IMG/VR virus record: IMGVR_UViG_3300021432_000002
Span: 1 to 64,000 of that record
Direction: 5' to 3' (one strand)
DNA length: 64,000 bases
Origin: a virus
Below, piece by piece: positions 6,474 through 17,214 of this stretch. Numbering within the stretch: the first letter of the stretch is position 1; each line of letters starts with the position of its first letter. The translations under genes and the position numbers were made by a program. The notes beneath the pieces are model-generated. The model worked only from the letters and a program-made list of their open reading frames with translations, did not search any database and was not told the origin of the DNA.

Positions 6474-9400
6474 ATGGTATCACGCATAACCATTAAAAAT
6501 ATACTATTTTTATTCGCTCTTGTGCTGCTCGCGCCGCTTGCGCGAGGCAACCAAAACGCTCAGGGTTGGTGCGAGGTCGGTGCCACGCCAGTCGTCACTT
6601 CCGGCCTGACCTCGACCACGACTGTCCAAGCCAGCTATCCCGCCTGTACCGTGACCGTGTTCGTCCACGGTGCGGGCCTTGCGACCATCTTCTCGGACAA
6701 CAATGGCACTCCCCTCTCGAATCCCTTCACCGCGCAGGCCAACGGGCGATGGCAATTCTACAGCGCAAATGGGCGCTACGATGTCCAGCTTTCCGGAGCC
6801 GGATTCCCCACTCCGGTAACCTATTCCGATGTGGTTCTACAAGACGCCGCCAACCAGCAGGCCGCCCTGCCCAACACCACTCTAACCTTCTCCGCGACTC
6901 CCGTCCTCAACGTCACGAACAACGTCTCCTACACCATGACGCTCACGGGCAACGTGACCTCCTCCACCACTACAGGTACGCCCGCGAACGGCAACATCCT
7001 CTCCCTGACGCTCGTCGAGGATGGCGTTGGAGGCCGCACCTTCGCCTTCCCCGCCAATTTCATCATCCCCCTCGGCTACACTCTCGACACCGTGCCCCTG
7101 CACACGAACGCCATTACCTTCAAGTTCGATGGCACGAACTGGAACGTCATCTCCAACTCCGGCACCAGCGGCGGCGGAGGCTCGGCGGCACAGGGCGTCG
7201 TCGGCACGGTACAGACCTCGAACGGCGCCGGCGTTCTCGCTGCCTCCGGCGAAGTGGACACCGGAACCGCCTTCAACGTGAGCCGCGACGCTCACTTCAA
7301 AGGGCCGAATCCAGTCGTCGATGTCACTCAGTACGGAGTGCGATCGGCGTGTGCGAGTGCGGCGCCCTGCGCTCCTGGCATCACCGCCACCACCACCAGC
7401 GGCCTGCCGACGATAACACTGTCCTCCGCGAGCACTTTCCAGAACGGCGACGGCGTGACCATCTATGGCGCGGGTGCGGCGCATTCCATGACCACGCCTA
7501 CCGCTCCGACCGTGACGCCTTCCCTCTCCGCAGGGCCGGCGGTCACAGGACCGGTGGTCAATGGTCCATCCGGCTCGACCACCTACAACTATAAAGTGAT
7601 GGCGCGGAACACCGCGCAAGGGCTGACCGCTGCCAGCGCGACCGGTTCTACCACGACAGGCGTGTCAACTCTAGGCTACAGCACGGTCGGCATTACCTCG
7701 CAATCCCGCTCTGGCACGGTCACTACCGTCACCACGTCCTCGGCGCATGGCCTCGCGGTCGGAGTGAAGGTGAATATCTTCCAAGCCACGGACGGGCCGG
7801 AGTTCAGCGGGTGGTTCATTGTGGCTACCGTCCCCGACACCACTCACTTCACCTATACGAACGGTATCGACGCTGCTGGTATCATCACCAGTACAACCTC
7901 CACGGGCGGAACAGTCAGTTGGGAGGAGTGCAACCACCTCACTTGGCCTGCCGTCACCGGAGCATCTCAATACGTCATTTACAGTGACCGCGCCAATCCC
8001 GGCACCTTCGCGCCCATCGGTATCTCGGAGCCGAACGTAACGTCGTGGGACGACTATGGCTCACCCATGATGGACGGCCTACTACTACCTTACTTTATCC
8101 CATCCACTCCTCCAGTCGCAGCGACCTCAAATAGCCTCACCACGACCATCCTATCTGGCGCGGGGACGACCTCACTCACCCTGAACGCGAACGCCGGAAC
8201 GTCAGTGAGCGGCGCGACGATCCTCTTCGACAATGCGCCCAACTTTGTAACGGCAGTCGCCGCAGGCGGAACCACCTACTTTCCGGCAGGCGGGACTTAC
8301 GTTTTCAACTCTTACGTCACGACTAACGCTAGCGTCTCCATCGGCGGGCAACTCTGGCTGAACGACACGATGCAGGTGCAGGGGAAGTGGACTGGCAGCC
8401 TCACGCCCACGAACACTAACGCACCTCAATTTAGCTTTGAGGCCGAGAATATCGTCAACGTCAATCGCGCCAACCCCGGCCTCTACAGTGCAGCGTTCAA
8501 TAGCAGCACGCTCAGAGGTTTGACATTTTCCCCACAAGGCAAGTCAGGCCGCGCGATTCTCATGCAGGGGAGCATCCAAGGGAACTATGAGTGGCTCAAC
8601 TGTGCCCTGCTTTCCGCCGACTACACGGGCATCTGCCTCGAACTCCACGGCGTGACCGCTGATGTGTTCTTCAACACGTTCAGGAATATCGCCTTCACCT
8701 CGCCGCAAGGATTGAATACGAGTGCTCCGCTGCTCGCGTTATCCGGCGTGGGCGTAGCTCATGGCGTTGGCATCACCCAAATGGAGAACTTCTCCCTGAG
8801 CGGCAGAGGAATCCACTCGGACGCCAGCGAGTTCTACGTTCGTGGAGGAAGATGCCAAGCGTGCTCGGCTCCGATATTCACCTACGTGGCGTCCGCTCAG
8901 AGCCGCATCGAGAACATCGACCAAGACACGATGACACCTTCCCTCATCGCTAACTTTGGCGCTCAGTCGAGCCTCTACATCAAGAACTCCGGCTCGCCGT
9001 CCTTCGACGGCGTGAGTTCGCAGCCGGTAATTACAGGCAAACCTTTTGGCAGCGTCGCAGGAGACGGCGTAAGCGGTCAGAACACTAACCAAGGCAACTT
9101 CGGCTTCACTTCCGGCTGGTCAGGAACGAAGATTTCCAGCGGAACGGCAGTCGCAAACTTCGGCCAAGGCTCGTCCGCGTCCATCGGCTACCAAATGACC
9201 ACCGGCACGCCAACCGTAAGCATCAGCGGCGCGACAGGTCCAGCGGCAGGAACCTACTATTACAGCCTTGAAGCTGTGGATGCGCTCGGTAACGCTACGG
9301 CTCCAGGGAATCCATCGACCTCAATCACCGTCAATGGTAGCCAAGGCGTCTTGATTACCTTTCCAACCCGCGCCTCCGGTCAGGTATTTTGGAACGTCTG

Positions 9401-12400
9401 TCGCTCCCTTACCACTCCGAGTAACATCGTCTGCGCTCAGGGTGGCACTCCAGGTACCAATGGGTTCCAGGTTTCCGCCTCCCTAGCGTCCATTGTGGAC
9501 AATGGCTTTGGCCCTAGTAACTCAGCCAATAACTCCAATAATGCCGCGACTTCCTTCCTTGCCAGCACCAGCTTAGGCGCTCAGAACATCGTGACCGTTG
9601 GCGGAGGCTTCACTTCAACCGCTTCCGGTACCTTCACCGCCAACCGCACCGTCACCGAGCCTGACTTCAGCTACACCCGCGCCGGCACCAACATCGCTCA
9701 GACCTTCACCGCCAATCAATCCATCGCCAACGGCTCCGCGCTCCGGTTCTTCGCTCCCAACGGAACCACCTTCACCGGACTAACCGGTCCCGCGACGAAT
9801 GGCACAACCGTCACCTTCCAGCTTCCATCCTCTGATTCCTCCGGCGTCCAGTGCATCTCATCGAACGGCTCCGGCGTCCTAGCCTTCTCGAACTGTTCCG
9901 CCGGCACGGGCACCCCTGGCGGCGCGAACAAGAATTTTCAATACAACAACGCATCCAGCTTCGGCGGCACGTCGAACGGCAACTACACCTCCGCGACCGG
10001 AGTGTTCGACTTCGCGCAGCTCGCCAACTCCAACAACACCATCACCGGTCACCGCTTCACCGATACCTCCCCCACGGGCAACTGGCTGACCTTCCAGAAC
10101 GCCGCTCTCAACTCCACTCTCTTCAACGTGGACGTGGCGGGGAACCTGACCGCCAACTCCGCGACGCTCACTACTCCACTCGCGTTCGCAAACGGGGGCA
10201 CGAACAGCGCGGCGGGATTCACCAACAATCAACTCGTCGTCGCATCCTCTGGCGCGCTCGCCTCCCTCACAGGTACCCTCACCGGAACCAATCCCGTGCT
10301 GACCCTGACCTCCGCCGCGATCGGAAATGTGCCGTTCGCGCTCAACACTCCCGCCTCCCCGACCGCCGACCTGTTCGACCTGAACATCAACGCAGTCAAG
10401 ACTTCATGGTTCGACAACACCGGAGTCGTCCACGCGCCGTCCTTCACCGCGACTGGCTCCGGCCCTCTGGTCCTGAGCGGCACGGAAGGCGCGTGTCCCT
10501 CGCCCGCAGCGGGCATAGACATCCTCTGTCTCGGCAACTCCTCTACCCACACTATTCAGAGCAGTCTCAACGGCACGACCTTCAAGGATAATTCCCAGTG
10601 GACCAACAGCAATCCCATCGCGCATGGCGTGGCTCTCGTTGGCGTAACCTTTCCACAGGTTGCCTCCACGGGTGCCGGAACTAGCGGCCAGCCGCTTATT
10701 TCCGGCGGCGCGTCCGCAGATCCGGCTTACGGGACTCTAGGCGCGGTCGGAGGCGGCACGGGTAACGCGACAAACACCGCGCATGGCGTCCTGGTCGGAG
10801 AGGGCACTTCCCCCGTGGCGCTCGTCGGGCCGGACGCTACCTCCAATCAGCCTCTACTGTCCGCAGGGGCCTCCGCTGATCCTGTATTCGGCGCACTCCC
10901 CCTTGGCAACGCGAGCGCGGTTTCTGGAGTCCTCCCCACCGCGAATGGCGGGACCGGAGCGTCCTCTCTCTCCGGCGCGAACATCGCCACGGTCACCGGA
11001 GCCATTACCATCGGAGATTGTACCAAATGGAGTTCTAGCACAGTTATCACCGACTCCGGCTCCCCTTGTGGCGGCGGTTCGGCTCCGGCACGGCTCGACC
11101 AAATCACCCCCGCGACCGCCTCGAACACCATCAACTCGACCGTCAATCCGCAAATCTGGAACTGGGCGCTCACTGGCTCCACGACCGCCTTCAAGTTCGG
11201 CGAGAACACCGCTGCTACCGGAAGCAATAACGTTCTCCTCCAATCGTCTACTCTCAACACCTCGACGGCGGTTCCCTTTCAAGCCGACAGCAACGGCAAC
11301 GGCTATCAGCTTTCAAGCGCCGGATTGCTCAAGCCGATAGGCACCGGGGCCTTCGCCACCCCCGGTGCCGCGCACAACCTCGTCGTGAGCCAAGCGGGTT
11401 CCACGTCCGTGACCTACATCCCTCCGGTAACCGCCGGAAAGGTGCTCATTGATAACGGACCAGGGAACGACCCTTCCTTCCAAGACCCAATCGTCTCTCA
11501 AGCCTTCGTGAACCTCTGGACCGCGCAGGACATCACCGTGACGCGCACCAGCGCGAACGTCCGCAACCCGATTTTCAGTCAAACCGGCACGTTCCAAATC
11601 ACCTTCGCGTCCATCACTGGCTCGCCTTCTGGCTGCACCCTGCAAGTCCGAGGCGTGGACTCCCAGGCGAACGTGCTCAACAATGGCTCGACCTTGAGCG
11701 TCACCCCGTCGAACGGCACGACCTCGCAGACCTTCACCGCTTCCGCGACGCTCCAGACAGCGGCGCAGATTTCCGTCGTCTATGCCTGCTCGACCTACCC
11801 GACCGCCGGAACCCTCACCCTCGACTTCACTCCTATCCCGAATGTGAACGTGACGAACACGGTGACGGTGAGCGGTACCGTGACCACTACACCGCCCGCG
11901 AACGCCTCCACCAACGTTACGCAATTCGGCGGGAACGCCGTAGCCACTGGCACAGGCGCGGGCGGCGTCGGCATCCCGCGAGTCACCATCTCGAACGATT
12001 CCTCCCTCGCCGCGAATCAATCGGTCAACGTCGCGCAGGTGGCGGGGACGGCCACTGACACCAACAGCGGCACCAAGTCGGCAGGCACGCAGAGGATAGT
12101 CATTGCCACGGACCAGCCGCAACTCACGAACGCCTTGAAGGTGGATGGCTCGGCGGTCACGCAGCCCGTCAGTGGCACGGTCACGGCCAACGCGGGGACC
12201 GGAAACTTCAATGCCATCGGCACCTTGTCCAGCAACGGTGCCGCAGCCGCGACGAATCGCGTCGGCGTGCTTGAAGGAATCGCGCAGACCGATTATAACA
12301 ACGGCACCGCAGCCACTCAGGGAAGAGACGTTGCCCCGAACGTTGGGACGGATGGCCTATTGTGGACGGCTAATCTCCCAGCGATGCGCCCCGCAAGCTA

Positions 12401-12878
12401 TGTGGCGTCGAAGAAGTTCGCGGCTAGTTCCACCACCGATGTCGCCGTCTTGCCGGGGAATGCAACTAACACAGTGCTCGTAACCCGCGTCCTGCTCTCC
12501 TGCACCCAAACGACCGCAGGCAACGTGAACGTGGAGATGATTGTCCGCTCGACCGCCGACACCAGCGGAACGTCCGCAGCCATGACGGTCGTGCCGGATG
12601 ACTCTAACTACGCGGCGGGATCGAGCGCCCCTCTCTCCTACACCGGCACCGGTCCTACAGTCGGCACGGCGGTAGGCGACGTGGACAACTATCAACTCGG
12701 CTGCATGGCATCCGGAACAGCCACTCCGAATGACATTTACGTCCTGAACCGCCGCCAGAAGCCCATCGTCCTTCGCGGCACGGCGCAGCAGTTAGCCATC
12801 AACCTCGGCGGAGCGGTCACTGGCGGGAACATCACCGTGACCTTCGAGTGGCTTGAGGTCAAGACCATAACGCCATGA
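6474..12878 (+). CDS. Giant tail spike/fibre protein with signal peptide (2134 aa)
   Basis: The N-terminus (MVSRITIKNILFLFALVLLA, then PLARG) is a convincing Sec signal peptide, unusual for a virion protein. Around residues 281-292 the phrase VVDVTQYGVRS resembles the opening of pectin-lyase-like beta-helix spikes. A Gly/Thr/Pro-rich insert follows (about 340-570), then a beta-helix-like region (about 590-860) with short solvent turns. From about 1030 to 1600 it has low-complexity fibre repeats typical of phage fibres, including TANGGTG-type and SGGASADP/SAGASADP repeats. The C-terminal 400 residues include QPVSGTVTANAGTG, seen in many phage fibres. It probably binds or degrades host surface polysaccharide. 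GGAGG at 6457-6461 lies inside the antisense HNH gene. Confidence 0.8.
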   Translation: MVSRITIKNILFLFALVLLAPLARGNQNAQGWCEVGATPVVTSGLTSTTTVQASYPACTVTVFVHGAGLATIFSDNNGTPLSNPFTAQANGRWQFYSANGRYDVQLSGAGFPTPVTYSDVVLQDAANQQAALPNTTLTFSATPVLNVTNNVSYTMTLTGNVTSSTTTGTPANGNILSLTLVEDGVGGRTFAFPANFIIPLGYTLDTVPLHTNAITFKFDGTNWNVISNSGTSGGGGSAAQGVVGTVQTSNGAGVLAASGEVDTGTAFNVSRDAHFKGPNPVVDVTQYGVRSACASAAPCAPGITATTTSGLPTITLSSASTFQNGDGVTIYGAGAAHSMTTPTAPTVTPSLSAGPAVTGPVVNGPSGSTTYNYKVMARNTAQGLTAASATGSTTTGVSTLGYSTVGITSQSRSGTVTTVTTSSAHGLAVGVKVNIFQATDGPEFSGWFIVATVPDTTHFTYTNGIDAAGIITSTTSTGGTVSWEECNHLTWPAVTGASQYVIYSDRANPGTFAPIGISEPNVTSWDDYGSPMMDGLLLPYFIPSTPPVAATSNSLTTTILSGAGTTSLTLNANAGTSVSGATILFDNAPNFVTAVAAGGTTYFPAGGTYVFNSYVTTNASVSIGGQLWLNDTMQVQGKWTGSLTPTNTNAPQFSFEAENIVNVNRANPGLYSAAFNSSTLRGLTFSPQGKSGRAILMQGSIQGNYEWLNCALLSADYTGICLELHGVTADVFFNTFRNIAFTSPQGLNTSAPLLALSGVGVAHGVGITQMENFSLSGRGIHSDASEFYVRGGRCQACSAPIFTYVASAQSRIENIDQDTMTPSLIANFGAQSSLYIKNSGSPSFDGVSSQPVITGKPFGSVAGDGVSGQNTNQGNFGFTSGWSGTKISSGTAVANFGQGSSASIGYQMTTGTPTVSISGATGPAAGTYYYSLEAVDALGNATAPGNPSTSITVNGSQGVLITFPTRASGQVFWNVCRSLTTPSNIVCAQGGTPGTNGFQVSASLASIVDNGFGPSNSANNSNNAATSFLASTSLGAQNIVTVGGGFTSTASGTFTANRTVTEPDFSYTRAGTNIAQTFTANQSIANGSALRFFAPNGTTFTGLTGPATNGTTVTFQLPSSDSSGVQCISSNGSGVLAFSNCSAGTGTPGGANKNFQYNNASSFGGTSNGNYTSATGVFDFAQLANSNNTITGHRFTDTSPTGNWLTFQNAALNSTLFNVDVAGNLTANSATLTTPLAFANGGTNSAAGFTNNQLVVASSGALASLTGTLTGTNPVLTLTSAAIGNVPFALNTPASPTADLFDLNINAVKTSWFDNTGVVHAPSFTATGSGPLVLSGTEGACPSPAAGIDILCLGNSSTHTIQSSLNGTTFKDNSQWTNSNPIAHGVALVGVTFPQVASTGAGTSGQPLISGGASADPAYGTLGAVGGGTGNATNTAHGVLVGEGTSPVALVGPDATSNQPLLSAGASADPVFGALPLGNASAVSGVLPTANGGTGASSLSGANIATVTGAITIGDCTKWSSSTVITDSGSPCGGGSAPARLDQITPATASNTINSTVNPQIWNWALTGSTTAFKFGENTAATGSNNVLLQSSTLNTSTAVPFQADSNGNGYQLSSAGLLKPIGTGAFATPGAAHNLVVSQAGSTSVTYIPPVTAGKVLIDNGPGNDPSFQDPIVSQAFVNLWTAQDITVTRTSANVRNPIFSQTGTFQITFASITGSPSGCTLQVRGVDSQANVLNNGSTLSVTPSNGTTSQTFTASATLQTAAQISVVYACSTYPTAGTLTLDFTPIPNVNVTNTVTVSGTVTTTPPANASTNVTQFGGNAVATGTGAGGVGIPRVTISNDSSLAANQSVNVAQVAGTATDTNSGTKSAGTQRIVIATDQPQLTNALKVDGSAVTQPVSGTVTANAGTGNFNAIGTLSSNGAAAATNRVGVLEGIAQTDYNNGTAATQGRDVAPNVGTDGLLWTANLPAMRPASYVASKKFAASSTTDVAVLPGNATNTVLVTRVLLSCTQTTAGNVNVEMIVRSTADTSGTSAAMTVVPDDSNYAAGSSAPLSYTGTGPTVGTAVGDVDNYQLGCMASGTATPNDIYVLNRRQKPIVLRGTAQQLAINLGGAVTGGNITVTFEWLEVKTITP

Positions 12879-13636
12879 CTATGATAAAAAGGCTGGCCTT
12901 ATATATCCTGCTGTCTCTGCTCCCGTCTCCCTTGATGGCGACGCTTGCCGTGGTCCAAGCCGCCAACAATCTATCCACCGCAGCCACCGCCACGACGATT
13001 ACCGTGACGACCACTTCTGGCAATCTGTTGGTCATTCTCGCCGCCGAGGGCGCGAACAATACCGCGACCGTGACCATCTCCGACAGCGCATCGCAGACTT
13101 GGACGCAGGTTGGCGGCTATATCAGTCCGAATACGTCCAGCCGCACATCCATGTGGTATATCCCAAACTCAGCGAGTGTGACGAGCATCACCGCGACATG
13201 GAGCAACAATCCTGGCTCACTGAGCACAACCGTCCGCGCGGTCATGTATGAAATCTCCGGTGCGGCGACAGCCTCTCCGCTCGAAACCTCCAATACCTCC
13301 AGCAGCGCGAGCGTCGCGACGACCCTGACTACCGGAGCCATCACAACCTCGAATGCCAACGACATTCTCATCGACGGAACCAACGTGGGCGCCAATCAAG
13401 GCACCACTTGGTCCACTGGCGCTGGCTTCACCTTGCCGTCAAATTCCACGAACGATCGCGTGGCGATGTCCTATCAAGTCGTCTCGGCTACGCAGTCCAG
13501 CATAGCGACCTCGATAAGCTGGACGAGCACCGCGACTTCCTGTGTCAGCATTTTCGCCGCGTTCAAGGCGTCGTCCGGCGGAGCCGCGAGTGCTGGAGCG
13601 AACACTCAAAGGAAGCGGGAGCGGATAGATGACTAG
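12875..13636 (+). CDS. Secreted beta-sandwich protein with signal peptide (253 aa)
   Basis: It starts with MTMIKRLALYILLSLLPSPL and MA, a clear Sec signal peptide. The mature part follows a pattern familiar from secreted proteins of soil bacteria: GNLLVILAAEG, then SDSASQTWTQVG, a VRAVMYEISG strand, a Ser/Thr-rich stretch, ITTSNANDILI, and a final FAAFKA strand. That is a jelly-roll/Ig-like sandwich of unknown binding specificity. The C-terminus (QRKRERIDD) is charged. The start overlaps the stop of the spike gene (ATGA) and the end overlaps the next gene by eight bases, so the three genes are co-translated. Confidence 0.7.
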   Translation: MTMIKRLALYILLSLLPSPLMATLAVVQAANNLSTAATATTITVTTTSGNLLVILAAEGANNTATVTISDSASQTWTQVGGYISPNTSSRTSMWYIPNSASVTSITATWSNNPGSLSTTVRAVMYEISGAATASPLETSNTSSSASVATTLTTGAITTSNANDILIDGTNVGANQGTTWSTGAGFTLPSNSTNDRVAMSYQVVSATQSSIATSISWTSTATSCVSIFAAFKASSGGAASAGANTQRKRERIDD

Positions 13637-16600
13637 AAACCTTCTAATCCTGCTGCTCATCTTGCTACTCGTCCCCGCAGCCACCTTGAGTCAAGCCGTC
13701 GTGAATCACTATCTCTATGTGTTCGTGCCCGGCAGCATCTACGTCTACGACATGGACAACAATATGGCTCTGGTAAAACAGAAGCCATTCGCGCCCACCG
13801 CGACCCTAAGCGCGGTCCACATACGCGGCGCGGTTTCCAGTGCCGTCACGGGAATGCTGTATATCAGCTACGGGAGCTACGGACCTGGAGGCGGCGGCCA
13901 ACTCAGCAAATACAACGTGGCGACCGATACAATCGTGTGGTCGCAGACCTACGCCAGTTTCTCGATCGACAATATGTCGATCTCTCCCGATGGCACGAAG
14001 ATTTACATGCCTGATGGAGAAACTTCCGGCAACGGCAACGTAATGGTCATCGACGCGGGAACGGGCAACCTCCTGACGACGTACACGACCGCCGGCACTG
14101 GTCCTCACAATACCTGGATCAATCCAGCAGGCACGCATCTATACGTCGGGCCGCGCGTTAGCAACCAAGCGTTCGAGTTGAATGCCGCGACCGGAGCGAC
14201 CATCCAGACATTCGCATCGGTCGGGACCAACTTCGGCAACGGTGTCCGACCATTCACTCCAGACCCCACGGAGACATACTTCTTCGTGACGACATCGGGG
14301 ATCGTGGAGTTCTTCACGCAGAGTGTCGCCACGGGAGCCACGCTATTCACCAGCGTCCCGCCCGGATTCGCGCATACCGGTTCGTTCCCGCTGAACGGCA
14401 ACAATATCAGCGGCACGGTGCATGGCATCGAAGTCTCCGCAGACGGCAAGTATGTATGGATGATCGACCTTCCGGGTAATGCCGTTCACAAATTCGACGT
14501 GACCGGGCTCCCCACGTTCGCGCCCGTGGATGTCGCGGACATACATCTAAGCTGCACGATGACGGACGAAGGCTGGCTGACGCGCAGTTTTGACGGCAGG
14601 TTCATCTTCGTCGGGGATTGCGGTGATGTCATTTCCACCAGCACGAACGCCATCGTCGCCAATGCCGCGCAGATGCTCAACACACGCATCTACACGGAGA
14701 TAGACCTACAAAGCAATACCGTCGTAGCCGGGGCTCTGACCAAGAATGGGACGTGGAACGTTCCCGGTCCCGGCGTCGCGTCGGCCAATCCAGCCTCCTA
14801 CGCCTTTGGAAATGTATCGACCGGGAGCAGTCCAAAGGAAGTCATCACCATCACCAACACGGGCGGCGTAGCCTTCTCGATGTCTGCGGCGACGGTGACC
14901 GGAACCAACGCCTCGGACTTCACCATAGACGCCGGAACCACGACCTGCGGCACTTCCGTGACTACGATGCTGGTGGGAGGCACCTGCACGGTGGGGGTCA
15001 TTTTCACTCCGTCCGCGATTCAGTCGGAATCCGCCACCCTGAACCTGAACGACACCGCGCTCAACTTTCCGCAAACGGTGAACTTTACCGGAGCGGGCGT
15101 AGCCAGCACCGCGCTCACGACCTGCGGCACGCTGGGCACGGCCAATGCGACGTACCAGTTACAGAACAATGTCTCATCGGCAGGCACCTGCTTCACGATT
15201 ACCGCGAATAACGTCACACTCGATTTGAAAGGATTCACCGTCACTTACGACACGGGAGCCACGGCATCGGTGAATGGCCTCTCCGCCGCTGGCTCCGTGA
15301 CCGGAATCCATCTCACCTCGTCCGTCGCTGGAGGAACGATAGCCGAAAGCACGGCATGTAAGACGAACGTGCAGACGACTTCGGGTGGATTATGCCAATC
15401 GGCGGATGTCATAGCCGTTGGAGCCCATGCGGAAATTGACCATCTCACATTAGTCGATTATGGCTTGGATAACCGGGCAATCTTCGTCGGCAGCAGCGGG
15501 AATAGTCTCTCCATCCACGACAACACGCTCTGCCCGTACCACACCAAGAGCACCCTCACCCACTTTGCCGTGTTCGGGGAAATTCACGTATTGAGCTTCG
15601 CGGGCGTCGGCAGCATCACCAACAACACCATCGGCACGGCCTGCTCCAGCATCACTGGTCAACCGAATGGATTCGGCTACGTCGGTATCTACATGGGCGC
15701 TCCTGGCACGCAGACGAGCACGCTTGAAATTACCCATAACACGATTTCGATGGCCGCCCCCGTCCGCGACGGATACGCGATAGAGTTCGGCTGCTCGGCC
15801 AACACGGACATCAACTTCGAGGTGGCTTTCAATACCATCACGCAGGTAAGCGGACGCGGCATCCTAGCCGCTGGCTTCATAGACCAGAACAGTCCCGGCT
15901 GCAACGACGGGACAATCCACGATAATGTCGTCTCCACTAAGGAAGCCGCCAACGAAGGATTCAGCCAAGGCGACCCTCTCGGCATTCAGTTACGCTTTGG
16001 CGCGCACAACATTCGCATCTTCAACAACACCATCTCAAACTTCTCCGGCCCCGGCGTATGTCCGGCGCAGTTCTTTACGGACACCGGCTCCGATTGCGTT
16101 TCGCAAGCAGCCATCAAGTTGATGGGCGGCTCCAGTGCAGTAAATAATCAAGCCTCCAACAATACGATCAACTCGGTGACTACCTCGGCGACCTTCCCCG
16201 TGAGCGGCCTCTATGGTGACTTCATCCCGCCCGACAGTATCTCAGGCTTCTTCAACAACACGGTGACGAGCAACGGCATCCTCACGGACATGAGCCAAGC
16301 GGACGGCTGCGGCAGCGGGTGGAACATCAAGGGCAATACCTTTATCGCGGGCGCGAACCCTCTCAACTTCCTGACCTATCACCCGTGGTGGTTCTGCGTC
16401 TCTCCCGCCACGACCGACAACAACATCTTCACGGATAATCTCTATCAAGGCGCGGGCAACAATCCGGACAATATCAACGGCCCTCCGTCCGGCGGAGGCA
16501 ATCACTTTAGCTACTTCGTCAAGTGGTCGTATCACGTCCTGGTGCGGGATAGCGTGACCGCAGCTCCCATCTCCGGAGCCACGGTGACCGCAGTCGCCAC

Positions 16601-17204
16601 TGGCGGCGGTTCCGAGACAGTGACGGGGACGACGGACGCCACCGGCAACGCCACCTTGGTGTTGACGGACCACTCCGCCTCGGGGACCAGCCCGTCCTCG
16701 CCAACCAGAGTCAACTATACTCCGCACAGCATTACGGTGAGCGCGCCAGCTTACACCTCCATTAACTACAACACTACCGTTACAGGAAAGCTGACGGAGG
16801 TTCACTCCCTAGTCGCTTCCGGACAAAGCCCAGCGGCCACCTTTAGCCCTGCGTCCTTGGACTTCGGCGGGATCAAGATAGGACTCTCGTCCGTCTCGCA
16901 ATCCATCGTGCTGACGAACACGGGGACATCGGTAATGAACATAGCGTCAGTGGGGATTGCGGGAACGACTCCAGGGGATTACAGCTTTACCACCACCTGC
17001 GGCTCCACGCTGGCCGTGAGTGCTAACTGCTCGGTGACCATAACGTTCACGCCCATAGCCATCGGCAGACGAAACGCCAGCGTTAGCGTAAGTAGTAATA
17101 CCTCGACCAGTCCAGATACGGTACCATTGAGCGGGGTGGGATTCTTCCCCATAAGCGGGACGGGGAGCGTGAGCGGAACGGGAACGGTTGTGGTTCAGCC
17201 CTAA
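13629..17204 (+). CDS. Secreted multidomain protein: propeller, choice-of-anchor, beta-helix (1191 aa)
   Basis: Residues 1-23 are a Sec signal peptide (MTRNLLILLLILLLVPAATL). Residues about 25-375 form a YVTN/WD-like beta-propeller, with repeats such as ISPDGTKIYMPDG, INPAGTHLYVG and VSADGKYVWMID. Residues about 380-490 and 1070-1175 are two ASPM-SPD-2-Hydin-like (choice-of-anchor) beta-sandwiches with the typical ASYAFGNVSTG / SLDFGGIKIG openings, TCG..V..GG.C centre and TFTP..G.R end. Between them lie a right-handed beta-helix (about 500-955) and a carboxypeptidase-regulatory-like fold (about 962-1068). This mix is typical of secreted or surface proteins of Acidobacteriota, and I know of no phage structural protein with it. 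It may be a host-derived adhesin used on the virion or displayed by infected cells. Confidence 0.75.
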   Translation: MTRNLLILLLILLLVPAATLSQAVVNHYLYVFVPGSIYVYDMDNNMALVKQKPFAPTATLSAVHIRGAVSSAVTGMLYISYGSYGPGGGGQLSKYNVATDTIVWSQTYASFSIDNMSISPDGTKIYMPDGETSGNGNVMVIDAGTGNLLTTYTTAGTGPHNTWINPAGTHLYVGPRVSNQAFELNAATGATIQTFASVGTNFGNGVRPFTPDPTETYFFVTTSGIVEFFTQSVATGATLFTSVPPGFAHTGSFPLNGNNISGTVHGIEVSADGKYVWMIDLPGNAVHKFDVTGLPTFAPVDVADIHLSCTMTDEGWLTRSFDGRFIFVGDCGDVISTSTNAIVANAAQMLNTRIYTEIDLQSNTVVAGALTKNGTWNVPGPGVASANPASYAFGNVSTGSSPKEVITITNTGGVAFSMSAATVTGTNASDFTIDAGTTTCGTSVTTMLVGGTCTVGVIFTPSAIQSESATLNLNDTALNFPQTVNFTGAGVASTALTTCGTLGTANATYQLQNNVSSAGTCFTITANNVTLDLKGFTVTYDTGATASVNGLSAAGSVTGIHLTSSVAGGTIAESTACKTNVQTTSGGLCQSADVIAVGAHAEIDHLTLVDYGLDNRAIFVGSSGNSLSIHDNTLCPYHTKSTLTHFAVFGEIHVLSFAGVGSITNNTIGTACSSITGQPNGFGYVGIYMGAPGTQTSTLEITHNTISMAAPVRDGYAIEFGCSANTDINFEVAFNTITQVSGRGILAAGFIDQNSPGCNDGTIHDNVVSTKEAANEGFSQGDPLGIQLRFGAHNIRIFNNTISNFSGPGVCPAQFFTDTGSDCVSQAAIKLMGGSSAVNNQASNNTINSVTTSATFPVSGLYGDFIPPDSISGFFNNTVTSNGILTDMSQADGCGSGWNIKGNTFIAGANPLNFLTYHPWWFCVSPATTDNNIFTDNLYQGAGNNPDNINGPPSGGGNHFSYFVKWSYHVLVRDSVTAAPISGATVTAVATGGGSETVTGTTDATGNATLVLTDHSASGTSPSSPTRVNYTPHSITVSAPAYTSINYNTTVTGKLTEVHSLVASGQSPAATFSPASLDFGGIKIGLSSVSQSIVLTNTGTSVMNIASVGIAGTTPGDYSFTTTCGSTLAVSANCSVTITFTPIAIGRRNASVSVSSNTSTSPDTVPLSGVGFFPISGTGSVSGTGTVVVQP

Positions 17205-17214
17205 AGGAGGGGAC

